This document shows, piece by piece, positions 1 through 10,487 of a stretch of 64,000 nt of DNA. The notes under the pieces were generated by a model that saw only the letters and a list, made by a program, of their open reading frames with translations, was not told the origin of the DNA and made no database searches. The stretch is from the NCBI RefSeq assembly GCF_036785885.1, contig NC_092317.1, positions 3,288,501-3,352,500 of the forward strand, in the 5' to 3' direction. Each line of letters starts with the position of its first letter. Within the stretch, counting starts at the first letter, position 1. This stretch comes from Coffea arabica (Eukaryota > Streptophyta > Magnoliopsida > Gentianales > Rubiaceae). A program made the translations under genes and the position numbers.

Positions 1-534
1 GGCCGAGGTAATCTTCTCAGGGCTTATGCCATCTCGGCTCGTTACCTTACCCATGAGACCGACCTCAGTCTTCCCATGGTGGTCTTACATCGGCTCGGCC
101 CTCTATCTCCGCCCTCTAATACCTGACATCCCATTGGAAAAGTTGACTTCTATATGATGGGATGATATGATAGTAACGTGACAAAATGACATGACCACTG
201 TTATGTCTTGTCTATTAGTCCTAACACTGTTCCTGTCAGTCTCAGATCCATGAGAATTGGACTCATCATTCTTCCCACTGTTCTATCTACTATAAATACT
301 CTCTCATCCGTAGGAAAGGTATGCATTCAGAAATACACACTTGAGACTCTTAAACCACTTCTAGTTTACGATTGAATACCCTAACTGATTTGATCGTCGG
401 AGTAAGATCGGGGGACCAAGCCCCGTACATTGCAGATTTGATAGGTGGGTTATTTCAACTTGTTCAATCATCTCGAAGTCACTTCTTCAATTTGACTCGG
501 TTCAACCGTTCAAAAATTACCTCGTCAATGAACA
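1..534 (+). mobile_element. LTR fragment of an LTR retrotransposon (truncated by window edge)
   Basis: The stretch looks like the distal part of a long terminal repeat. It has a TATA-like box (tataaata near 291) followed by a pyrimidine-rich leader, and it ends in a CA dinucleotide near 534. Base composition is more GC-balanced than the AT-rich DNA that follows. No internal coding region of the element lies in the window, so it may be a 3' LTR or a solo LTR. Family and age cannot be set because the other end is outside the window. The call rests on general LTR appearance only. Confidence 0.45.
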
Positions 535-1743
535 TAGAAAAGTGATCTCTACTAAGTGAATGCATTCACGATGTATTTCGTTATAGGAGAAAGGAATATG
601 AGATAACAAGTGGTACCCAAAAAAAAAAAAATAATAATAATAACATGTGGTAAAAAAGTTCACTATCACCGAAAAGTCTTGGTCTCGTGGTTAGAATTAA
701 AGTCTAAAATGTAAAAGTTTAGATTCTAATTCCCTTTCTCCCTCTCTAAATTTCAACCCTCTCTTAGTAGAAAAAAATTTTAAAAAAAAAGTTCAATACT
801 TGTTCATTAAAATATAAAATATAAATAAGTGTCTAGTTCACAGTCAACATCCAACGAGCGTTAAAGATGCGATTATTACATATCTGTAATACGTGAGCCC
901 ATTGAATCAACCCATGCCGGAGTTGCAGGCTTCTCACATGCCACAAAACTTCTGTTGGGGGCAAATGTAAGCCCAGAAACAAAAATGGCCTGTAAGGCTT
1001 ACATTGCTACGGATAGAAAGTAAAAAATGGAAAATCGTGGAATCAGAACAAAATTTTCTCGAGCGAGTTGTATTGGGAACTAACTAAGTGTGGCATAGCC
1101 GGGAGTTGGACTACTGGTAAATGTTTGTTGAGCAACCAGATGTTAATGTCGGTCAAGAGCCGTTGGGTGGTAAGACGAGGCAGGACAGACGTAAAAGACC
1201 GATCTGTACTCATTAATGACACAGAATCTTGGCTGACCATATATTTCTTGATAGACTGGTTTGAAACAAAGTCGGTTTGATTGATTGATGTTCCAATGCA
1301 TGGTAGTTTTTGCACACACATTTATGTTGATTGAAGATATAGATAGATCCTCCTTGTTGATCACATAAAAGTGAGATTTGCTCGTATCCCTGCTGGGGAA
1401 CTACTTTTTGAGAAGTCCTGAAAAATAGATGGATAGATGTTGCACAAACTTACAACAAAAAAAGCGGCAGTTTCATAAAGAGCAAGCAGTAAATGGACAT
1501 TAAAGCTGAATCTGTAGACTCGATATCAAAATCAGAACTTGCAGCCTTCAATACTGCTACTACTACTACTACAGAAAACCGCCAGCAAGTACGATGCAAA
1601 GTTTCTCCCAAAATCCACACTACAAACAAGACCATTTTCGAAAAACAGCACCTCCAACATTAAATGCAGGTGAATATTTATGTGATTCGCCTGTCAACCC
1701 CTTTTCTTCTGGCTTCATTTTCCGATGCTAAAATTGGCTGTTT
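535..1743. other. Intergenic, no gene recognised
   Basis: AT-rich DNA with short A tracts near 618 and 780 and a (CTA)n-like run near 1556-1572. Overlapping short open frames around 1040-1360 lie on both strands and match nothing I know. The part next to 1744 is probably 3' UTR of the AHP6-like gene, which is read leftward. Confidence 0.5.
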
Positions 1744-3345
1744 TCAATTCTGCATTGGATACCTGACTCCAGCTGCTAATACTCGCTGTTGTTCCATCTG
1801 AATCATGAAGGATATCATGGTTTTAGTTCAAAGTTTTTTGCACTAACAAAAGAGACTCTCGCTACCCCCCTATTATTGCCACTGCTTGAACGATTTTTTT
1901 TTTTTTTCCCTTTTTCCGGTCAAACGGAACATATTTGTCATTGGTTGTCAAAGCAGCATATAAATAGTAGGATTACATGCTTGCTTATTTATTGCAAATT
2001 ATGGTTAAACAAATACTAAAGTTAGTAGTTTCAACAAAATTTAGAAAATAAGAACCTGAAATCTTCAAAAAGTGATTTAAATGTCTAAGAAAATAATGCC
2101 CGGAAAGTTGGTTAGTTTGACTAGAACAGCAGGTATACTATATATATACCTGGAAGAGTTCGTGGAGTTTGTTCTTGAGATAACAGTACTCATGTTCTAG
2201 CAACTCCAACACTCTCAAACACCTGAAAAAATATATATATAAATACCATATCAAGGACGCTGAAAGTTAAAGTACACATGCACTCGTAAACCAAAGAAAT
2301 AAACCGATTAATATAAGATAAGAAAATATCTCAGGCTTCATGGTCCAAAAAAGCCATAATTCAGCTAGTTTCTGACTTGCGAGAAGCACGTTAAGGAAAA
2401 GTTGTGTGAATTTGCGAAATGCTGCAGGTAATGTCTAGTACTGTTTAAAGGAAAAAAAACATTTGAAAACTTTCTTTCAGAGCGTTTTTAGAGGGTATGT
2501 AAGAATGTGAAGGCGCAAATGCAGAGAGAAGGAAAGGTTAAGAAGTAGAGAGGCAGCGCTGATCTTAGTTTAGTAGTAGTGTTGTTACCCAGCTCTGTTA
2601 TTCTGCTCAGAAGCAGCGCGAAAGGCGACGCATACAGCCCTGACCCTTTTGGCACCAATGCTTGAGCTGGCTGCTTCCTATAAATTGATTTAAATGTATT
2701 CCCATCTTCTTGTAATCCGAGAACTCCTTATCCAGCCTGTGTATCATTCATCACCGTATTATTCAAGGAAAGATATGTAATAAATCCCTTAAAAATACAA
2801 AAAAAAAAAAAAAAAAAAGGAACATGAGAGTTGGTTCTTTTTTACAAATGTAACACGGCAGTATAACTTTTTATTTGTCCTCTCCAGTCCATGCTAAGTA
2901 ACAAAGGCCCACAAATATCATTCATAAGCTTTACAGTGCAGGTGCAATTTTGTGGGTTTGATCATGAGGACAAAACACGAGCAAGAAAGAAAAGAGTAGT
3001 AGTAGACTAGTAGTGGTTGTGGTGTATATTACAACAATCCTCGAAGATTCCTCAACAGCTTCTCGGACTCGTGGAAATAAATGTTAACAACCTCGTATAC
3101 GAAGTTCGGAGAGGACTCGTCTTGCAGTTGCTGAAGCTGCAAGAACTGCTCATCGAGCACCCCCTTCAGAGAAGAGACCACAGTTGCATTTTAGTACTAT
3201 GCTGATCAAGAATCAAGAGCAAAAGAGAAAAACAATGCCAGATTAAAGCCAAACAAAAAAAAATAGGGTGAAGAACCTGGTGGAAAAGTAACGCAAGCAA
3301 GCGGTTCATGTCTAGTCGTAACCGCTCCGCCCCCAAAACAAGCAT
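1744..3345 (-). CDS. AHP6: AHP6-like histidine-containing phosphotransfer (pseudo-HPt) gene, frameshifted
   Basis: Coding exons by GT/AG sites: 3345-3277, 3163-3033, 2736-2589, 2222-2150 and 1797-1744. The pieces follow Arabidopsis AHP6 closely: DMNRLLALLFHQ, GVLDEQFLQLQQLQDE, KEFSDYKKMGIHLNQ, SIGAKRVRAVCVAFRAASEQ, LEHEYCYLKNKLHELFQ and MEQQRVLAAGVRYPMQN. HPt proteins normally relay phosphate from cytokinin receptors to response regulators. Here the acceptor position reads Asn in LNQFIGSS (about residue 83) where active AHPs have His, which marks the AHP6 class of cytokinin-signalling inhibitors. Exon 3 holds a tandem GCTG duplication (2666-2673, + strand) that shifts the frame and leads to an early stop. 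Without the extra 4 bp the product would be about 156 aa, normal for AHP6. All splice sites are intact, so this is either a recent loss or a sequence error. Confidence 0.85.
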
Positions 3346-3971
3346 CCACAACGGTAGACCCGTTTTGACTGAATTTTTTTTTTTCCAAAAAAAGAAAAAG
3401 AGAGAAACAAAAGGGAGGAGATGATACTTCTGTAACTGGAAGTGGAAGGATGCAAATTAATGGACTTCTCTTTTTTTTTTTTTTCCCTTTTTGGTTGGGG
3501 AGGAAGAGTACCTTTTTTTTTGGGTTGCTGGGGGGGGGGGGGGAGTGCGGGGCTTGAGTACTTTTCAAGGGCTTTTGTGTTGCTTTCTTTCTTGAGGAGT
3601 AGGACAAAGGACGACAACAACAGCGACTGTGGAGAAGTGGAAGGCTGGTTTGAATCAATTTAAAGGCCGAGATTAAGACTAGAGGTGGGACAGATCGATG
3701 GTGGAGGGTATTAGGGACGGGGCGGGGTCTTGACTTGACCCCACTCATTTGAGGCGAAAGAGGACAAATTGTACCTCTTTGTACTCTTGCAGACACGTAT
3801 CATCATGGCGCGTGCTCTCACCCCTTATCCCCGCTGTCTTCTTCGTACCCTACTAGACTACTTTACTCTCACCCCTTTTTCCCTTCTTTTTTTTTTTTTT
3901 TGTTGGGTTCTTTCAGAATTCCTTGAAGCATGACTTTTGCTTACGACTTCCTCCTTATTGATCGTCTTGTT

Positions 3972-4167
3972 TCTTTAATCATGCAATTGGTGAGTTACCC
4001 AAATGGCACCAACTTACTTATCTCAATGCATTGCCAAAAAAAAAAAATTGCTTTATTTTCTTGCTTACATTCTTTAATCATGCAATTGGTAAGTTCTCAA
4101 AATTGCACCAACTTACTTATCTCAATGCGTTGCCAAAAAAAATTTGCTTTATTTTGTTGCTTTCATT
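3972..4167. repeat. Two-copy tandem repeat, about 99 bp per unit
   Basis: Each unit begins with ctttaatcatgcaattggt, continues through caccaacttacttatctcaa and a poly-A run, and ends in an ATT-rich stretch. Unit 1 starts at 3973 and unit 2 at 4072. They differ at scattered positions and in the length of the A run. Confidence 0.8.
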
Positions 4168-4229
4168 GGGCTCAATTACAATTAAGTAGATAAATTGTGA
4201 CTTGCACGTAATTACAATAAATTTAGGAT

Positions 4230-4363
4230 TTGTTTGTATTGCCATTTTTTTAAAATATTTTTTATGAACGCATTTTTTAATTATCTCTTTATTTTATATA
4301 TATATCAAATCATTACAGTATAATTTTTTTACAAAAATTTTAGAAAATAGCAATCCAAACGAA
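4230..4363. mobile_element. MITE-like short inverted-repeat element
   Basis: About 134 bp, AT-rich, bounded by inverted ends: tgtttgtattgccattttt at the left and, reversed, ttcgtttggattgctatttt at the right. It resembles other short elements in this window (near 8451, 37217, 47061 and 63246) that share GTTTGGATTG-type ends. Confidence 0.5.
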
Positions 4364-7300
4364 CTCTTAAGTTGCAATGCCCCCCCAATATGTTATTCTT
4401 TAGGAACAGACAGAAAATATCTCTGATTTTGCTAGTAACCTTTTATCTCCTGGTAAAAATTTATGAGAGTCTCTTCTGATTTCTTTAGAAGTTCAATGGC
4501 ATCTTTATTAACAATTGAGTTACGACTAGCTTTGACTAGCATGCGTTCTTGTTCTCATCTTTGATTCTTGTATTGCTAGATCCTATATATGAGTAGAAAT
4601 TACTGATGACTTCTATATAGCTCTGGTGCCAGAAACAAAGCAAGACATTGATGATTGATCAGTCTGTTGCATTATTAAAAGGAAAAAGAAAAAGCCAGTA
4701 ATTACAATTCGTTCACATATGGGGAAAGACCATTTAGGAAGAGACGGGTGGTAGCAGTTAAATTAGGAACAAATCGAGGTGAATGTGGGATATCAACCGG
4801 ACCAGCTGGGACTACGGCCAGACCATACAAAAAACTGCTGGCTGCACCTTACAGATTACAGAATTGAGAGAGGCGCTGGAAGTGTGTGCTTTGTCTTCTT
4901 AGCCTTCTGCTGCTGTTGGCCTCTGCTTGTCCAATCCAAAACACCATCACTCGCTACAGGCGGATGGTGGCGGCGGTGACCTCCTCCTTCTGTAGCCCCC
5001 CCCTTCCTTCGGGAGGGGAACTACTCACCTCCGCGTGCTGTCTACTTTTGCCTGCCAAAGGTGCGGCGTTTGCACACTCCCTCAGCACCTCCAACCCGAC
5101 AACTCCCTGCACCCGCTTGTAAACTTGTCAGCTCACATCTTTCTTTCTCTCTTTACACATAAAAAAAACCAACACCAACATAAACAACACCAGCACATAC
5201 CTTTCCTGCATGCTGCCAAAACCATACTACACTCTTCACTTTTCTTTCACTTTTTCCTCTGACTCTTTCTTTCACATTTTTCATTTTTTAAGTCTTACTC
5301 TCAAGGAAAAAAAAAACAACCAAGGAAGACCATGCCCCTGTTGTCCTAACTCCTGACCCAGTCACCCTCATCTTGCTCGCAGGCTATTAGCCTTGAAGTT
5401 TGGGCACCAGTTTAGCCCCCGGTAAACTAGCTCTATGACATTCATTATTCAGTTTTTTTTTTTTTTGTTTTAAAGATTTTGTTTTGCTTTAAGGTTACGG
5501 GAGCAGTGAATAGTGGCACACACTTGGCAACAAAATGGGAGTGTTGATACAGTGGTACTAAAATTGCATGAGGAGGCAGAGCCTGCAAAAGGGTTTGAGG
5601 GAATGATGAGACTTTTCAATGGTTAGGTGGTAGAATTGGAGCATTGGGCACGGGGCATCGTGGAAGTCTTCAAGGCTATGAACTCCCCACCCAAAAAAAA
5701 AAAAAAAAAAAAAAGATGATCGCAAATGTATGATGGACCGCTTTTTAACCGCATTAATCCTCCATTCGATCAATCGGACAAGAACAATTATCACCATTTT
5801 GATTGCTTGGAGAGCTTAAGGTAATTATCACCTTCTTCGTCAAATTCAAGAATCAAACTTGGCTCAGTACTTCTTCTCAATTGGCTACAAAAACGAGATA
5901 GTCATGATATACTACGCATACTTGAAGGACTTTCGCTGTACTCTATCCAGTCTAGTTTTTTTTTTTTTTTTTTTTTTTCTTTTTTTGGGGGTGAGAGAAA
6001 CTCTATCTGGTCTAGTTAAAAGTGAGATTATGGTAGCTATTCTTGTACTGGAAATTTGAAAATTTAAAAGAAGATTTACCTATATATTGATGACGTACTC
6101 CATTATTTCTCCGCTGTGCATTATTTTGGAGGTAAATTTTACTTTGCGTCTCCTTTAATGTTCAGTGAATGACGCATTGGTTGGAAATCTTGCATTAAAC
6201 TAGTATAAGGTGTGTGTTCAAATTAAGGTAGTCCAGAGGATGGGAGTAATTTTTCTTTAGTTTTAGCTGGAGAAACACTCTGTGGCCTGATTTATACAGC
6301 CTCGAGTTACTCGCTGCCTAAGCATGCTTCATCTTTGACGTATGCTAGCCTAACAAAAAAAAAATGCTTATGCATTTTTTACTTTAGCACTAGTATTTAT
6401 CAGTGCTAGATGACCGTTATAACTAGACACATTTCCTGTGCACAATCAGCCCGCAAAAATGTTTGAATTGAAAGCAGAAACCAACTTCCAGCCCAAAAAA
6501 AAAAAAAAAAAAAGTATTAGCGACACAAGTGGTTTTTTTGGAAGTCATGATCGACAAGTACCCCCCTGAATAAGGAAAAATTAAAGCAGCACATAACATA
6601 CATTTTTCTGTAGGAAAGGGAAAAAAAAAAAAAAGAAGAAGAACATTTTTGCTGTTGTAAGTAGCGCATGGTTGTGAGTGACGCAAGCAAAAATTGCAGA
6701 GATCGAGATGGAGTGTGCATGCAATGACACAAATTATTTAAATTAAGAAAGTGATACACTTTTTGAAGGCAAAAAAAGTGATTCTCATGAGCTGATTAAA
6801 CATATGATAATAGGCTTTGATAGTCATGTTTTTTTGTGCTCCCGTGCTTAGTTCCTGTGGGTATTATTTGTTCGACAATTCCTCCTCAATCAGCAGTAAT
6901 TTTATCCGCCCTAAAGCTTTTTTTTTTTTCTGTTTTTGAGCTTCGAAATTCCAAATGTTGGGGAATACATATGCTCCCCCGCCCCCTTTTTCTTCTTCGA
7001 CCCTGAATTATATGTCAAACAACTAATCAATTACCTAGCGTGCGTGTGACGAGGAGGTTCTTTATTTTACTGACAGTGGTGGAAATGGGATTTGAAATTG
7101 AGACCGCCCGATTCATTGCTCGAGACGGTTGCTTATGTAATCAATCATTCAGCTATCAATATTCATTTTCTTGAATAAGTTGTCAGTGTACGAATTGTTG
7201 AAGCATTGTAGTAGTGGCTCAAACTTTAAAAAGCGTGATCATATTAAAGTAATGGTCAGGTGTTTGCTTAAATCCGGTTGTTTCCAATAAAATTTTGGCA

Positions 7301-7843
7301 TGAGATCGTCTTGGGCTTTGCAGGTCTGAAATCTTTATGGACACTAATAGGAGAAAGTAGTTGTGGACTGGATTCGCATTCTGTGACTTTCCACCATGCC
7401 TTTGTTTTGGGCCTCAGTTTCCTAACTCGAGATTACGGAAGCTAGTTTACGTCCAAAATTAAAGAAAATGAATTCTAATAATGTAGTACGACCGCGTATT
7501 TTCTTTATACCTAACACAAATACTAGTAGTTGATCAAACCGTGAATTCATTTTGCTTGCTACACACGTTTTCCAGATTTCTCCAATAAAATGGCCTGTCA
7601 CTATTTATTTGATGGTTAGATAATGAAAATCTAAAAATGTCACGATCTGCTGTATAGGAAAACAGACAGGTCATGGTAGACTAGTAGCAGTAAATGGTGA
7701 CATTCCAAAAACGTGGTTTTCTCAAATATGGGACAGTCAAGAAAATCGGCTAACCAAAGTCTGTTCGAAGTAATGAACTACAAGTACTTTTAATCTTCAA
7801 TCGCAAAATTAACCCTCCAATGAATCAATGACAAATCCTGTAA

Positions 7844-10084
7844 TCAATTGTTGATGGCCATTCTCTGCTTCTGAGATTCGGTCGGTAGCTTAACAGCAGT
7901 GGCCAATCCAATCGCTTGAAGTAGCCTCACTACATACCAAGTCACGTCAATTTGCCACCATTCCAGTCCATGTCTGGCTGAATGTTCGAAAGCATGGTGA
8001 TTGTTATGCCAGCCCTCTCCAAATGCAAGCAATGCAACCCACCTGTGGTGACAAAATTTTACAAATATTATTATTTACTACTAGAAAACAATTTAAAGAT
8101 ACAAAAGAAAAAGATTATGAATTAATTGATCGGTAACAAGAGAGAGCTTGCAGAAAAAAAAAAAAAAAAGGTTCATTACCAGTTATTCCGGGAGAGATCA
8201 CCGGTGTTCCAGACCTGATTTCCCCAAACATGGCAAGCTGAATTCACAAACCAAGTGATGTGGTATACCCACACGATTCTCACTCCCTGCATTCCCCAAA
8301 AAATTGCAAATATCATTAAGTTGGCCTCCTGTGTCCTCACTCACTTTTTGTTCACTCTCTTCGCAGCTAACTGAAACGTAACCTCTGTTCTCTTGATGCA
8401 GAAAGAACATAAGCATGAATGAATTATCTAGCAAAATTCGTGCATCTCCCGTTTAGATTGCCACTTTTTGGAGTTTTTTTTTTATATAAAAAATTGCATT
8501 GTAATGCTTTGATGCATATAAAATAAAAAAGTGATCGAAAAATATGTCCAAAAAAGAAAAATTGCGTTCCAAACAAAAATTTTGCGCTGTGAGAGTGATG
8601 TTTGTGCATCACATATTTGTGGCTCTTGGTTTCTGACCACAAAATCAAACACTCACTTTTCCACTTGATAGCCTGGGACCAATTGCCTCAACTAGCCTAG
8701 TAGTACTGGTCCAGATGGTTAGTGGCAAGAAGACTAAGCAGAAGCCTAACCCCATGTTAGTGCTGGCCTACCTAGTTTAAACTCTTCTGCAGACTGGATA
8801 CGCCGTATGACAAATCCATGCACGTTGCCCAGAAGTGCTACCTTATACAGAAAGTCTACTGTATAATGGATGATAGCCGGTTCCTTTTAACTCTCTTGAC
8901 AGGGTGAAATAGATAATTCTCTCCTGCAAAACTACTAAGTTGGCTTTATGAAAGAACGCAGAATACTTTTTCAACTTACCATTCCCCAAACAATATAAGG
9001 AAACCCTCCAACCGCATACAAGATAGCTGCAAATGCTATTGGATGGATAATATAACTGCTTTGGAGGAATTTATAGAACGGCTGCTTCTCCAAATCAACA
9101 ACATTGGTGGGATTTCCACACTGAAAATAGCGGACCTCGGCGGAATCAGCGAAGAACACAACCAGAAAGGGAAAAGAGGAAAAAAAAAAAAAGTAAAGAA
9201 AATGAAGGCAAAAACCAATTTACCCTCTTCACAACAGCATTAGTGTCAAAGAGCCAACTCATGTGACTGAACCAAAATCCTTCAATGGGGCTGTGAGGAT
9301 CTTTGTCGGAATCACAAAATTGATGGTGGTATCTATGTGTACTCACCCAGTCAATTGGATTCCCCTGCAAACAGAATTCACACGCATAAAATCTCAATCT
9401 TTACCAATAAAACTTTGAAGCTTTCATAGTCTGGCCAGAAAATTACAGAATTTTTAACAGTAACCAATCCAAATTTTCAGAACGTGCTTCGCAAAAATCA
9501 AACTTTAACTTTAAAGGAAGAAACTCCCATAACGGGATAGGCATCAAACTAACCTGAAGTGCTTGGACACCACAATAGGCAAAGAAATATTCAAGCCACT
9601 TAGGAAGTTTGAAACTCCTGTGGGAAAGGTTTCGATGAAAAGAAAGGGTGATACCCAAGAGCCCTGTGATCACATACAATCCAACAGCAATCCAAAAAGC
9701 ACCCCAATTGAATGTAAATGGAGCAAAAAGACTCAAAAAATGCATGGCCGCCACCACCCCAACTGTACCAATGTCCAAAGAATTCCACTTTCTACCCCAA
9801 TACACATTCCTTTTCCTCTTCACCACCACGTCGGATAGTAAAATCCTCCCAATTCTTGATTTTTCTTCACTTTCTTCCACTGGCGCTGATGCTGCCCTGA
9901 CAATTGGAATTACTCTCTTCACTCTTTGTGCACGCAAATACGAAATTTGGAGCGTATATTTGGCATTTTTACTCAATGAATTCAATTCATGAAATATGAC
10001 TCGTCTTGGCCTTTGATTTGAGCACTGAAGAGGTGCAAAGGAACAGGATTTAGCTCTAGGTGATGGTGTTGCTAAAAAAGCCAT
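7844..10084 (-). CDS. FAD5: Plastid acyl-lipid delta-7 desaturase (FAD5/ADS3 type)
   Basis: Coding exons 10084-9554, 9364-9224, 9120-8980, 8286-8180 and 8042-7844 join in phase to a 372-aa protein, the usual length. It desaturates palmitate (16:0) on monogalactosyldiacylglycerol in plastid membranes, the first step toward 16:3 galactolipids. Residues 1-70 are rich in Ser, Arg and Ala, as in a transit peptide. Two hydrophobic stretches follow near 107-148. The three histidine boxes of membrane di-iron desaturases are present: HRNLSH (150-155), HRYHH (187-191) and HNNHH (318-322). No lesions were seen. The start is the first ATG that gives a transit peptide. PIFI lies head to head 403 bp away. 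A cytosolic or ER ADS relative is less likely because of the long N-terminal extension. Confidence 0.93.
8451..8575. mobile_element. MITE-like element in an intron of the desaturase gene
   Basis: It starts gtttagattg and ends with the complementary gttccaaac. The core contains aaataaaaaagtgatcgaaa, almost the same as the cores near 47061-47200 and 63246-63381. It sits inside the 693-bp intron 8287-8979. Confidence 0.5.
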
Positions 10085-10487
10085 CTTTTAGGCCTTGGGA
10101 TGTTGAATACGGGCAAGAAGGCCCTTGTTTTATTGAGGGGTTTCTCAAAAATTGAGTTATCAAGGTTATTTGGTGTAGGAGCCAGGGAAGATTTTCTGTG
10201 GTCAAACCGTTGAGAGACAGAGAGCCAGCTTGGCAAAGGAGATGAGAACTGATAAGGCGGTGGGACTAGGTCATATCTGTATGGCCGAAACTGAGACGTA
10301 AGATATTTCTGTGGGTTCACACCCAAAATGCCAATTTTGGGGTTTTGTCCCTTTTTGTTGTTAAAGATATTTCATATTTGTGTGGGCATGGGAAGTGTGT
10401 TATGTGGTTCCCTTTTAAAGAAATGCTATCCTCTCTATCTGAAGCCCCGTCTCACTTCTCAATCTGTCTTGCCTGTTTCTATGCAAA
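10085..10487. promoter_or_regulatory. Shared divergent promoter region between FAD5-like and PIFI genes
   Basis: Only 403 bp separate the two start codons, and this must hold both 5' UTRs and both promoters. I see no convincing TATA box on either strand, as is common for photosynthesis genes. Short upstream frames on both strands here have no family match and are probably UTR. Confidence 0.55.

Larger units (their letters stand above)
3346..7843. other. 4.5-kb intergenic region, no gene recognised
   Basis: The right flank of the AHP6-like gene (about 3346-3800) is its 5' UTR and promoter, with long T and G homopolymers (3471-3484, 3530-3542) that create meaningless Pro/Lys-rich frames. Further on are a 99-bp tandem repeat (3972-4167), a MITE (4230-4363), a GC-richer patch near 4870-5120 with short overlapping frames on one strand that I cannot identify, and A/T homopolymers near 5452, 5693, 5958, 6496 and 6625. 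The stretch 6000-7840 shows no coding signal. Confidence 0.5.

Noticed and set aside
3206-3796. 196-codon Pro/Lys-rich open frame on the minus strand
   Set aside because: It runs through homopolymers of T and G, overlaps the first exon of the AHP6-like gene in another frame and has no family features.
4779-5122. Overlapping short frames in a GC-richer patch
   Set aside because: Three overlapping plus-strand frames, no conserved motif and no splice partners. More likely noncoding.
9563-9992. Plus-strand frames opposite the desaturase gene
   Set aside because: Antisense shadows of the first desaturase exon, whose own frame encodes the conserved histidine box.
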